Part shown: positions 53,062 through 60,823 of the stretch, in pieces
Layout of the letters: every line of letters starts with the position of its first letter
How positions within the stretch are numbered: position 1 is the first letter of the stretch
Origin: Robiginitalea aestuariiviva
GTDB lineage: Bacteria; Bacteroidota; Bacteroidia; Flavobacteriales; Flavobacteriaceae
Length of the DNA stretch: 64,000 nt
Direction: 5' to 3'
Assembly (NCBI RefSeq): GCF_029537735.1
Contig: NZ_JARPUQ010000002.1
Location: forward strand, 1,046,240 to 1,110,239
Translations under genes and position numbers: made by a program
The notes under the pieces: model-generated
Told to the model about the DNA's origin: nothing
Seen by the model: the letters and a program-made list of their open reading frames with translations, nothing else
Database searches by the model: none

Positions 53062-53370
53062 CTATTCTGTTTTGGGCCGCCGGTTGCCATGCAAATAAGT
53101 CCCTTCCAGGATTTCCATCACTTCGTCCGGTGCCCCGATACAGATGGAAAAATTCACTTCCAACACGAATTCCTCTTCGTAATAATACGTCTTACGACCC
53201 CGGTCGTATTCGATTCTGGCGTCGTAATCCCTGAGTTGGTCCAACAGGTAATACACCGTGCGTTCGCTGATTTCCAGCCGCCTGGCTATATCCGAAGGCC
53301 CGCCGGAACACTCCATCCGAATCAGATGATGCAACCGCTGCAATCGTTCAATATGTTTAATGTTTCTCAT
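53062..53370 (-). CDS. Small HTH DNA-binding protein
   Basis: The 102-residue protein has an N-terminal winged-helix HTH of the HTH_11/DeoR type (IERLQRLHHLIRM, then GPSDIARRLEISERTVYYLLDQLRDYDARIEYDRGRKTYYY) and a short acidic C-terminus without a WYL sensor domain. It probably represses or activates nearby genes. It is divergent from the next HTH gene across an AT-rich region with repeats, and its stop is convergent with porX. Confidence 0.8.
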   Translation of the reverse strand: MRNIKHIERLQRLHHLIRMECSGGPSDIARRLEISERTVYYLLDQLRDYDARIEYDRGRKTYYYEEEFVLEVNFSICIGAPDEVMEILEGTYLHGNRRPKTE

Positions 53371-53420
53371 ACGTGTGATCTTATTAGATTAGGTTTCGGT
53401 TAACCGGACGTGTAATATAG

Positions 53421-53490
53421 TATATTTTCTCTATTAACAAAATATATTCTCTATTTATTTTCTGTTTGAGATATTTCATAGAGTATTTTC
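53421..53490. repeat. Three ATAGAG-type repeats between two regulator genes
   Basis: Minus-strand copies AATAGAGAAAATATA (53421-53435) and AATAGAGAATATA (53443-53455), 22 bases apart, and a plus-strand copy CATAGAGTATTTTC (53477-53490) lie in the AT-rich 166-base gap between the two divergent HTH genes. They are candidate operators for either regulator. A very similar site occurs at 63524-63534. Confidence 0.45.
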
Positions 53491-53536
53491 TTATTTCAAC
53501 AGAAAGCCGTACCTTGGTGCAACTTAAGATCAGGAC

Positions 53537-53908
53537 ATGTTAAAAACCATCGACCGGCTTATCGAATTCATTAATTATGCAGGGCTGAGCGCCAGGCAAT
53601 TCGACATATCTATAGGGGCAAGTAATGGCTACACCCTGCGCATGCACAAGAACCGCGCCTCCATCGGGAGTGATGTTATAGAGAACATCATCCGCACCTA
53701 TCCAGACCTGAATGTGGTTTGGCTGCTCACCGGGGACGGGAAGATGCTCAAGTCCCAGGAAGAAGAGGATATTCTGGATTTTGACCAACTACCTGCCCGC
53801 AAGCAACAGGAAATTGAACGCATTATTGAAGTGAAGATCCGCGAGCGGCAACGGGAAGAACTCAAGGAGCTGCTTAAGGAGGTTACGGATGAATTTAGGA
53901 GGGATTAG
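53537..53908 (+). CDS. Phage-repressor-like HTH protein
   Basis: The 123-residue protein has an XRE-like HTH (LIEFINYAGLSARQFDISIGASNGYTLRM, then a helix ending DLNVVWLLTGDGKML), the form common in Bacteroidota annotated as phage repressor-like, and a coiled-coil tail very rich in Glu, Lys and Arg (about residues 85-123). It should dimerise through the tail and bind DNA. It is related to the regulator at the window end (same W-L-L-x-G-x-G motif). The AT-rich island begins right after it. Confidence 0.8.
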   Translation: MLKTIDRLIEFINYAGLSARQFDISIGASNGYTLRMHKNRASIGSDVIENIIRTYPDLNVVWLLTGDGKMLKSQEEEDILDFDQLPARKQQEIERIIEVKIRERQREELKELLKEVTDEFRRD

Positions 53909-53914
53909 AACTGC

Positions 53915-55030
53915 TTACTTGCCTAAAGCTTCCTTGTATATGACTTCCTCAAACTTTGATTTTAATATCTCTCTATAATATTCTGCCTGCAGGATTCTCT
54001 TGACCGAAAATGAGAAAAGGATAACCACCCATATTGTTAGAAAAACAAAAGGTAGAATATTCACGTTGCCAAAAGATTCAATAATTATAGAGTCCAAAAA
54101 AAGGATTTCGAATACTTGGTACAGGTATATCATCACTGGTGCTAAATAGGCGAATTTCCACCATTTATTGCTATTGAAGAATTGGATTAAACTGATTAGA
54201 ATTATGGCAACTTTAGCACCCAAATACCAAACGAAAACTTTGATTGACTCAAAGCCAAAGCTCGGAAAATCAAACCCGAGCAAGGTAATTTTATCGATAT
54301 TAAAAGGAATATAATTCCATATTACTATCAACAAGGAAGCGACTAAAATTGAGATAGTTAATAGGCCTCTGCTTAAAACTTCTTTTTGATGATAATTAGA
54401 AAATTTATTTGCTTTAAACTCCTCATCATTATTCAAAACCTCTAGCACCCGATATACCTTGCACAAATAATGGTTCTGACTTGAAGACTTCTCATTGTTA
54501 ATTAGCGTTTTAGCTGTTTTGTTTATTCTTTCATATTTCTTGCCTTCAATTTCCTTTAAAATTTTTGGTAGTGGAATTGATAGCTGGTCTTTAACTACTT
54601 TTTGAATTCGACGATCCAAATAGATTAAAAGAACCAGGTAACCAACCAACCCAATGATTGCCTTTAAATTAACCAAAGAGAATAACAGGTTTTGTTTGGC
54701 AACACTTGAAACAAAATCAAAGTAGAAGAAGGAGATGAGTAAAAGTAGTCCATATTTTGAAAACCCCTTTGCTGCCAGAAAATAAATGGAAATTAATAGT
54801 ATTGGAACTATACCGGTTAATACAAGCCAAACAAATGTTTGGTTATCATAATAACCGTGTTGGAATTCCATTCCAAATAAAACTAATTCAGAGCTTTCAA
54901 TTGCTGGAAATAACAAATGAAGGTATATCAAAAAAGGTATGGATATAATGCTTAGTGCAAGAAATACATCTAAGTAAAAAACAGAATTTTTACTTTCGCT
55001 ATTAGCCCACCTATTCATTTTGACATACAT
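53915..55030 (-). CDS. AT-rich multi-pass membrane protein, two related halves
   Basis: The 371-residue protein has about four membrane helices in each half, joined by a charged cytosolic region (about residues 150-225, RRIQKVVKDQL...EIEGKKYERINK). The second half (FESIKVFVWYLGAKV, NSNKWWKFAYLAP, YLYQVFEILF) resembles the membrane protein at 56042-56683 (NAFAWFFVSKFIP, CKHWWYHILLIP, YAFQLFEVLV). The gene has about 33% GC against about 55% around it. An ATG at 55030 is taken, since the frame further out opens only at a TTG. Function unknown. Confidence 0.7.
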   Translation of the reverse strand: MYVKMNRWANSESKNSVFYLDVFLALSIISIPFLIYLHLLFPAIESSELVLFGMEFQHGYYDNQTFVWLVLTGIVPILLISIYFLAAKGFSKYGLLLLISFFYFDFVSSVAKQNLLFSLVNLKAIIGLVGYLVLLIYLDRRIQKVVKDQLSIPLPKILKEIEGKKYERINKTAKTLINNEKSSSQNHYLCKVYRVLEVLNNDEEFKANKFSNYHQKEVLSRGLLTISILVASLLIVIWNYIPFNIDKITLLGFDFPSFGFESIKVFVWYLGAKVAIILISLIQFFNSNKWWKFAYLAPVMIYLYQVFEILFLDSIIIESFGNVNILPFVFLTIWVVILFSFSVKRILQAEYYREILKSKFEEVIYKEALGK

Positions 55031-55069
55031 TATGCTTGAAAGAAGGCGCCTATATCTTCTATCCAAACA

Positions 55070-55498
55070 ATGAATATAATCTACAATATAGCGGAAATAG
55101 ATTCAATATCAAAGAAAATTTTAGACCAGTTGCCGTGTAAAGTCGTTTGCCTGTTCGGGCCTTTGGGAGCCGGAAAGACCACTCTGGTGCAGGCGATCCT
55201 TAAATGTTTGGGGGGGCTCACCCCGGCAACCAGCCCTACGTTTTCCGTGATAGAGGAACACCCCTTGCCCTGTAGCCCCTCCCCTGCCTACCACCTGGAT
55301 TGTTACCGGATCGAAGACCCCGAAGAGGGCTATGACCTGGGGTTGGAGGAAATCCTTACAGGGGACCATTGGGTGTTTATCGAATGGGCCGAACATATTT
55401 TACCGCTGCTACCCAAGTCGCGTGCGGTAATTCACCTATCCGTAATCAGTCCAGATACCCGGCAAATTCACCTGGAAATCTTACCCTCTCCCGCCTGA
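55070..55498 (+). CDS. tsaE: tRNA t6A biosynthesis ATPase TsaE
   Basis: TsaE works with TsaB and TsaD to make N6-threonylcarbamoyl-adenosine in ANN-decoding tRNAs. The 142-residue P-loop protein has Walker A GPLGAGKT (residues 30-37), SPTFSVIEEH, YHLDCYRIEDPEE and the FIEWAEH segment. The first 20 codons are AT-rich like the preceding island, and composition jumps to the chromosome average near codon 22, so the 5' end looks exchanged. The same end bears a weakly conserved N-terminal helix, so function is probably kept. Confidence 0.93.
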   Translation: MNIIYNIAEIDSISKKILDQLPCKVVCLFGPLGAGKTTLVQAILKCLGGLTPATSPTFSVIEEHPLPCSPSPAYHLDCYRIEDPEEGYDLGLEEILTGDHWVFIEWAEHILPLLPKSRAVIHLSVISPDTRQIHLEILPSPA

Positions 55499-55537
55499 CA
55501 GCTTCCGGAAATTCCAGAAATTTTTATTGTATATTAA

Positions 55538-55589
55538 TCGATGAACTGCATATTTTTCGACTAAAAGCTTGTTTTCATCGGTGAAATGC
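55538..55589 (+). promoter_or_regulatory. Tandem operator-like repeat upstream of the repeat lipoprotein
   Basis: TCGATGAACTGC (55538-55549) and TCGGTGAAATGC (55578-55589) are direct repeats 40 bases apart, each followed by an AT-rich ATATTT-like tail. They sit upstream of a good promoter, in the position of activator sites. A third similar copy, TCGATGAAGTGC (55936-55947), is in the loop of the terminator behind the gene. Confidence 0.5.
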
Positions 55590-55607
55590 ACTATATTTGA
55601 TTTTTAA

Positions 55608-55641
55608 TTGCAGATGCAGGCGTTAGAATTTCCTACATTTG
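55608..55641 (+). promoter_or_regulatory. Promoter of the repeat lipoprotein gene
   Basis: TTG (55608-55610), 23 bases and TACATTTG (55634-55641, exact TAnnTTTG) form a Bacteroidota-type promoter, 34 bases before the ATG. Confidence 0.6.
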
Positions 55642-55675
55642 TTAATGAAAATGAAATTTAACTCCTCCGATTACG

Positions 55676-55900
55676 ATGAACACTAAAAAATTAATATTTG
55701 GTCTTTTTGCTTTCGCTATTTTGCTGGGTGCCTCTTGTACAGCTGATGGCGATGGTTTGTACGATAGTATAGATCGCACAGATGTTACTCCTGATAGAAA
55801 AAAGCAGAGTATTGATCGAACTGATGTTACTCCCGATAGGAATAACAAACAAAGTATTGATCGTACGGATGTAACTCCTGATAGAAAGAAAAAGGATTAA
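55676..55900 (+). CDS. Small lipoprotein with three identical 11-residue peptide repeats
   Basis: The 74-residue protein has a lipoprotein signal with lipobox LGASC (Cys21), a short acidic spacer and three copies of S-I-D-R-T-D-V-T-P-D-R separated by K-K-Q and N-N-K-Q, ending K-K-K-D. There is no folded domain. The mature chain should be an acylated, highly charged 54-residue peptide on the cell surface or in the periplasm. It has its own promoter, upstream operator-like repeats and a terminator. Possible roles are a signalling peptide source, a surface ligand or a small binding protein; none is shown by the sequence. Confidence 0.8.
   Translation: MNTKKLIFGLFAFAILLGASCTADGDGLYDSIDRTDVTPDRKKQSIDRTDVTPDRNNKQSIDRTDVTPDRKKKD
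55766..55897 (+). repeat. Three tandem coding repeats of 42-45 bases
   Basis: Units begin at 55766, 55808 and 55853. The 11 core residues are identical in all three, but at least six codons differ at the third base (for example ATA/ATT/ATT, CGC/CGA/CGT, ACA/ACT/ACG). Confidence 0.85.
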
Positions 55901-55920
55901 TTCAATCCTATAAATAATTT

Positions 55921-55960
55921 GAAACCGGGCATTTTTCGATGAAGTGCCCGGTTTCTTCTT
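55921..55960 (+). terminator. Terminator after the repeat lipoprotein, with operator-like loop
   Basis: GAAACCGGGCA and TGCCCGGTTTC form a perfect 11-bp stem followed by TTCTTTAT. The 13-base loop and adjoining stem contain TCGATGAAGTGC, like the upstream operator copies. Confidence 0.85.
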
Positions 55961-56041
55961 TATAATGCATTCATATGTAATTAGTAACTCCAATATTCAT
56001 CGGAATTGATCGTTATAAGTGTGTCCCAAATTTTTAAGTCG

Positions 56042-56683
56042 ATGACTTCAGATGAAATCCAGGTAAAAAAAAGCGCCAGAAGGAGGATTTGGATTGAATC
56101 CATTGCTCTCTTCTTTATCATCGCATCTCCTTTTGTTTTTAAGGCCCACGATTATTTTTCTCGGGATCCAGAAGCTACATTAAGTTTTATTGGTATTACC
56201 ATTGATAATAATGGCTTCAACAACTTAAATGCATTTGCATGGTTCTTTGTGAGTAAGTTCATTCCTTTATATCTCCTCTTTATATGGTTTTTTACATGTA
56301 AGCATTGGTGGTATCACATCTTGTTAATTCCTATTTGTATGTATGCATTTCAACTCTTCGAAGTGCTTGTATCTCCGGATTTGAATATTGATACAAAGAA
56401 TGTGATGTGGTTGTTGCCTGTATGTATGGTGGTAATCCCCTTTGTCTATTTTGTTAGATTAAAGATTTATGATAAATATGTTCATGGGATCGATCTAGAA
56501 GCGATGGATGCCGAACTTCAATATTATAAGAACAAAGAAAAAGAGGAGTTAAAGAAAGTTGGTCTTAATTTGAATTCAGATTATGAAACCTCGCTTGACC
56601 CAAAACTTTCCGATCAAGTTCCTAAGAAGACCTTAAGTCGACTCTTCCACAGTATCCAACATTCCCTGAAAAGCCTGTTTTAA
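56042..56683 (+). CDS. Membrane protein of unknown function, conserved beside ald/tsaE in flavobacteria
   Basis: The 213-residue protein has a basic N-terminus, a first membrane helix (about residues 18-34) and two or three more, with the pattern NAFAWFFVSKFIPLYLLFIW, TCKHWWYHILLIPICMYAFQ. A charged helical tail follows (about 155-213). I recall this W-F-x2-S-K-F and H-W-W-Y-H pattern from a flavobacterial family found near tsaE and ald, without known function. The ATG at 56042 is used, since the longer frame begins with TTG. The gene is AT-rich. A related protein is encoded at 53915-55030. Confidence 0.75.
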   Translation: MTSDEIQVKKSARRRIWIESIALFFIIASPFVFKAHDYFSRDPEATLSFIGITIDNNGFNNLNAFAWFFVSKFIPLYLLFIWFFTCKHWWYHILLIPICMYAFQLFEVLVSPDLNIDTKNVMWLLPVCMVVIPFVYFVRLKIYDKYVHGIDLEAMDAELQYYKNKEKEELKKVGLNLNSDYETSLDPKLSDQVPKKTLSRLFHSIQHSLKSLF

Positions 56684-56710
56684 CGTTTCAGGGCATCGTG
56701 ACAATCCACA

Positions 56711-56735
56711 AAAGAGGGCTTAGGCCCTCTTTTTC
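56711..56735 (+). terminator. Intrinsic terminator after the AT-rich membrane protein gene
   Basis: AAAGAGGGC and GCCCTCTTT form a perfect 9-bp stem with a TTAG loop and a T run. Confidence 0.92.
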
Positions 56736-56761
56736 ATTTCCTGCAAATCCGGCAATTATCG

Positions 56762-56769
56762 TACATTTG
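56762..56769 (+). promoter_or_regulatory. -7 promoter element of ald
   Basis: TACATTTG matches TAnnTTTG exactly and lies 37 bases before the ald ATG, right after the upstream terminator. Confidence 0.55.
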
Positions 56770-56806
56770 GGAGATACCGTTCGGGTGGTTTGACCCATGA
56801 GAGCCT

Positions 56807-58003
56807 ATGAACCAACCTTCTTCGCCATTCAGCAAGCAACAACTCCTGCCCCAGGAAGAAAAACTGGAAGTCCTCAGGCAAAAAGGTGAACTTTTCATTG
56901 GTATCCCCAAGGAAAGTCAATACCAGGAAAAACGCATCTGCCTCACCCCGGATGCCGTAAGCGCCATTACAGCCCACGGCCACAGGGTCCTGATTGAATC
57001 CGGTGCCGGAGAGGGAGCCAGCTTTTCTGATCTTGATTATACGCAGGCCGGGGCCGAAATTACGCGGGACACCAAGAAAATATTCGGGTGCCCGATCATC
57101 CTAAAGGTAGAACCCCCTACCCTGGCGGAAATTGATCTGATTAACCCGCAAAGCACCCTGATCTCAGCCCTGCAGATCAAGACCCAGCAAAAGGAATATT
57201 TTGAAACCCTGGCCAAAAAACGCATTACGGCCATTGCCTTCGAGTACATCCGGGACGAGGATGGCTCCTACCCTGCCGTGCGTTCCCTGAGTGAAATTGC
57301 CGGGATTTCTTCCGTCCTGATCGCCTCCGAAATCATGGCCGCTTCCGAGGGGAATGGACTTATGTTCGGTAGTATTTCCGGCGTCCCGCCCGTGGAAGTG
57401 GTAATCCTGGGTGCCGGTACCGTTGGGGAGTTTGCAGCCCGGTCTGCCCTGGGCCTTGGGGCCAACGTAAAAATATTTGACAACTCCATCACCAAACTGC
57501 GTAAGATCCAGTCCCATCTGGGGCGGCCTTTATATACGTCTACCCTGCAACCCAAAAACCTCTCCAAGGCCCTGCGCCGTTGCGATGTAGCCATAGGGGC
57601 GGTCCGCGGAAAGGACCGGGCACCCGTACTGGTGAGCAGCCAGATGGTGGAGAACATGAAAAAAGGAGCGGTAATCATCGACGTCAGCATCGATATGGGC
57701 GGATGCTTCGAAACCAGCGAACTCACCTCCCACAAAAAGCCCACCTACCAGAAATACGGGGTCATTCACTATGCCGTGCCCAATATCCCGGCCCGGTATC
57801 CCAAAACCGCCTCCATTTCGATCAGCAACATCTTTACGCCCTACCTCTTGAAAATAGGGGAAGACGGGGGGCTTGAAAACTCCCTGAGGTACGACAAAGG
57901 GTTGCGCAACGGCCTATATATGTACCACGGCATTCTGTCCAACCACACCGTTGGGGAATGGTTCGGCATGAAATCCAGTGACATCAATTTTCTTATCTTC
58001 TGA
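56807..58003 (+). CDS. ald: Alanine dehydrogenase
   Basis: Ald interconverts alanine and pyruvate plus ammonia with NAD. The 398-residue protein has the substrate domain marks IGIPKESQYQEKRICLTPD and FEYIRDEDGSYPAVRSLSEIAG, and the NAD loop GAGTVG (residues 202-207). The extended N-terminus of about 28 residues is usual for the Bacteroidota branch. The related transhydrogenase alpha subunit is excluded by the single short frame without a membrane part. It is followed by a small gene after two bases. Confidence 0.92.
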   Translation: MNQPSSPFSKQQLLPQEEKLEVLRQKGELFIGIPKESQYQEKRICLTPDAVSAITAHGHRVLIESGAGEGASFSDLDYTQAGAEITRDTKKIFGCPIILKVEPPTLAEIDLINPQSTLISALQIKTQQKEYFETLAKKRITAIAFEYIRDEDGSYPAVRSLSEIAGISSVLIASEIMAASEGNGLMFGSISGVPPVEVVILGAGTVGEFAARSALGLGANVKIFDNSITKLRKIQSHLGRPLYTSTLQPKNLSKALRRCDVAIGAVRGKDRAPVLVSSQMVENMKKGAVIIDVSIDMGGCFETSELTSHKKPTYQKYGVIHYAVPNIPARYPKTASISISNIFTPYLLKIGEDGGLENSLRYDKGLRNGLYMYHGILSNHTVGEWFGMKSSDINFLIF

Positions 58004-58005
58004 AT

Positions 58006-58380
58006 ATGGGGTTTCTAAAACGATTCGGATGGTACCTGATCGGGCTGTCTATCGGATTGATCTTTTTAGCTGTTTTCCTGCGTAAGAAATCTGAGGAAAC
58101 CGGGGTGGAGTTCTGTTACCTCCCCAATTGCAGAGTCCTGAAGGACCTGCGCTCCAAGCCCCTGGAAAAAGGGGCTGCACTGCAGGTGCCTACAGATTCC
58201 CTGGCCGTAGCTTACTTACTGAAACACGGGGAAGTCCTTTTCGGGCAAAGTACGCCCAGAAAGGAACCTTGCGGTGTCTATGTGGTGGAGGGGCAATACC
58301 AGGAGCAGGCATTGCGCCTAACCCTTGAAAACTGCGATTCTGTTTGCCGTCTGCTGGAGTACCGCCCCCTGCCTGAATGA
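58006..58380 (+). CDS. DUF4258-like protein with N-terminal membrane anchor
   Basis: The 124-residue protein starts with a membrane helix (about residues 9-26, WYLIGLSIGLIFLAVFL) and has four Cys residues (FCYLPNCRVLK, EPCGVYV, ENCDSVC). I recall similar proteins behind ald in flavobacteria labelled DUF4258; the assignment is from memory of that pattern. The Cys pairs could hold a metal or disulfides on the outer side. It is two bases behind ald, hence co-transcribed. Confidence 0.7.
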   Translation: MGFLKRFGWYLIGLSIGLIFLAVFLRKKSEETGVEFCYLPNCRVLKDLRSKPLEKGAALQVPTDSLAVAYLLKHGEVLFGQSTPRKEPCGVYVVEGQYQEQALRLTLENCDSVCRLLEYRPLPE

Positions 58381-58381
58381 A

Positions 58382-59548
58382 TTACATCCCCCGGCGCTTG
58401 CGCTCCTTGCGCAGCAATTCGAGCTCCCGGTTGGTTTGCCCGGCAACTGAGGTGTTTTCTTCGGCGCGCCGGATCAGATAGGGCATTACATCCCGCACCG
58501 GCCCGAACGGCAGATATTTGGCCACGTTGTAGCCCTGGCCTGCCAGGTTAAAACTGATGTGGTCGCTCATCCCGTACAGCTGGCCAAACCAGATACGGGG
58601 GTCTTTGCGATCAAAGCCGCGTTGATCCATTTCGGCCATCAGGGCATAGGAGCTCTCCTCGTTGTGGGTACCCGCAAAGAGGGAAACTATGTCCAGGTGA
58701 TCCAGGGCATAACGCACGGCGGCGTCAAAGTTGGCATCGGTTTCTGCTTTGCTGGCACAGATGGGTGTGGGATATCCCTTTTCCTCTGCCCTTTCGTTCT
58801 CCTTTTCCAGGTAGGCACCACGTACAATCTTGATCCCGATCCGGAACCCATCCCGCCGGGCCCGCTCTTGTAACCCCTGAAAATATTCCATACGGTCCCA
58901 GCGATACATCTGCAACGTATTGAAGACAATCCGCTCTTTGGTATTGTAGGCGCGCATCATCTCTTCCACCAACTGGTCGGCAGCGGGCTGCATCCAGCTT
59001 TCTTCCGCATCGATCAGCAGGGAAACCCCAAGGTCATATGCCTTTTTACAGGCAGTGTCAAACCGTCGGATAACCCGCTCCCACTCTGCGGTTTCGGCTG
59101 TGGTAAGAGGCTGGCCCGCACTCACTTTCTGAAACAGGGCAAAACGCCCCAGGCCAGTGGGTTTGAAGACCGCGAAGGGCATGGCGTCCTTTAGCCTGAC
59201 AAACTCCATAATCTCCAGCGTCTTAGCCAGAGCATCGTCCAGGGGATCTTCAGTGTCCTTTCCTTCCACGGAATAGTCCAGAACCGTGCAAACCCCCTTT
59301 TCCCACATCCGCTCTACTACGGGCATACAATCCTCTTCGTTCACCCCTCCGCAGAAATGGTCAAAAACCGTGGTGCGGATCAATCCTTCCACGGGCAGGT
59401 TGGCCTTGATGGCAAAATTGGTCAGGCTGGTGCCAATTTTCACCAGGGGCTCATTGGAGATCATTCGAAACAGGTAATACGCCCGTTCCAGTTCGGCGTT
59501 CGATTTCAGGGCAAATGCCGTTGCGGTATTTTCAAAAATCCGGTCCAT
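58382..59548 (-). CDS. Proline dehydrogenase family protein
   Basis: The 388-residue protein is a (beta/alpha)8 FAD-dependent proline dehydrogenase: AVFKPTGLGR, LLIDAEESWMQPAAD, NTLQMYRWDRM, IVRGAYLEKEN and the substrate-binding YLIRRAEEN with the two Arg residues that hold the proline carboxylate. It should oxidise proline to pyrroline-5-carboxylate and pass electrons to quinone. The ATG at 59548 replaces a TTG three codons upstream. The P5C dehydrogenase gene is not adjacent. Confidence 0.92.
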   Translation of the reverse strand: MDRIFENTATAFALKSNAELERAYYLFRMISNEPLVKIGTSLTNFAIKANLPVEGLIRTTVFDHFCGGVNEEDCMPVVERMWEKGVCTVLDYSVEGKDTEDPLDDALAKTLEIMEFVRLKDAMPFAVFKPTGLGRFALFQKVSAGQPLTTAETAEWERVIRRFDTACKKAYDLGVSLLIDAEESWMQPAADQLVEEMMRAYNTKERIVFNTLQMYRWDRMEYFQGLQERARRDGFRIGIKIVRGAYLEKENERAEEKGYPTPICASKAETDANFDAAVRYALDHLDIVSLFAGTHNEESSYALMAEMDQRGFDRKDPRIWFGQLYGMSDHISFNLAGQGYNVAKYLPFGPVRDVMPYLIRRAEENTSVAGQTNRELELLRKERKRRGM

Positions 59549-59643
59549 TATTTTCAAATTCGCAATCCCACAAATATACTGTGCCCGCCCCTGAGGTCAT
59601 ACTAAAAAAATGGGTATTTTGCACCCCGGAGAAGCCCAATTCC

Positions 59644-60705
59644 ATGACCCCTATCCACACCCCGGAATACGACATTTACTTTGGCGAAAATGGTGCTGCA
59701 GCCTTGAAGGACCACCTGCGGCAGCATGCGTATTCCAAGGTATTCCTGCTGGTGGACAGCCATACGGAGAAGGATTGCCTGCCGCGGTTAAAGGTATTAT
59801 TGCCCGAGGCTGCCGGGTGGCCCGTATTTTCCATCCCGGCAGGGGAACCGCACAAGCACATACATACCTGCCTGGAGGTGTGGAAGGCCCTTTCCGCACA
59901 GGGGGCAGATCGCAAAAGCCTGCTGATCAACCTGGGAGGCGGGGTAGTAACGGACCTGGGAGGCTTTGTGGCCGCCACTTACATGCGGGGTATCCCGTTT
60001 ATCCATATCCCCACTACCCTGTTATCTATGGTAGATGCGTCTGTTGGGGGTAAAACCGGGGTAGACCTGGAAGGGTTAAAAAATCAGGTGGGAGTGATTG
60101 TCCAGCCCGAGATGGTTTGGATTGAATCCGGCTTTCTGGCCACCCTGCCGGAGCGTGAAGTTCGCAGCGGTTTTGCCGAAATGCTGAAACACGGCCTGAT
60201 TTGTGATGCGCCCTACTGGGATTCCCTCCGCGCTTTGGAGGCACCCGCCACCGATATGGAACAGATCCGGCACTCTGTGGAACTCAAAAACCGGGTGGTG
60301 CTGGAAGACCCCAACGAAAGGAATGTGCGTAAAATCCTGAATTTCGGGCATACCCTGGGGCACGCTATCGAAACGTACTTCCTGGGGCACCCCAGCAGGG
60401 AAGCCCTCCTGCATGGTGAAGCCATAGCTGTCGGGATGGTTCTGGAGGCTTTCCTCAGTATCGCAGCCTGCGGGCTGGACCCGGCCACCTGTGCGGACAT
60501 TAAAACTACCATCCTCAGGATTTACGGGCAGCCTGCCATTTTGAAGGAAGACGAAGCACCCATCCTGAAATTGCTGGTGCACGACAAGAAGAATGCAGGC
60601 GGTCGGGTGCTATTTACCCTTCTGGAGAATGCCGGGGTGGCCCGTTTTGACTGTGAAGTACCTGCAGAATCCCTGCATCAGGCTTTCCAATACTACAGGG
60701 AATAA
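59644..60705 (+). CDS. aroB: 3-dehydroquinate synthase
   Basis: AroB makes 3-dehydroquinate from DAHP in the shikimate pathway with NAD and zinc. The 353-residue protein has LLVDSHTEKDCLP, the NAD loop LGGGVVTDLGGFVAATYMRG, VDASVGGKTGVDL, and zinc ligands in FAEMLKHGLI and NFGHTLGHAIE, with a later HGEAIAVGM. The ATG chosen starts the first conserved strand, and the open frame extends 43 codons upstream without similarity. It is divergent from the proline dehydrogenase gene. Confidence 0.96.
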   Translation: MTPIHTPEYDIYFGENGAAALKDHLRQHAYSKVFLLVDSHTEKDCLPRLKVLLPEAAGWPVFSIPAGEPHKHIHTCLEVWKALSAQGADRKSLLINLGGGVVTDLGGFVAATYMRGIPFIHIPTTLLSMVDASVGGKTGVDLEGLKNQVGVIVQPEMVWIESGFLATLPEREVRSGFAEMLKHGLICDAPYWDSLRALEAPATDMEQIRHSVELKNRVVLEDPNERNVRKILNFGHTLGHAIETYFLGHPSREALLHGEAIAVGMVLEAFLSIAACGLDPATCADIKTTILRIYGQPAILKEDEAPILKLLVHDKKNAGGRVLFTLLENAGVARFDCEVPAESLHQAFQYYRE

Positions 60706-60823
60706 ACCCTTTACCTACCGTAACGCCCACTTACACAACTCTTTTTACCGGCCGATTTGATTTTGGGTTAGATTGGTGTAACAACATCCGCGACTCCCCC
60801 GGCGCGACCTCAACCCGACCCAT

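Noticed and set aside
53371-56750. Prophage or integrative element
   Set aside because: Despite AT-rich DNA and repressor-like HTH proteins, there is no integrase, capsid, tail, mobilisation gene, attachment repeat or tRNA target.
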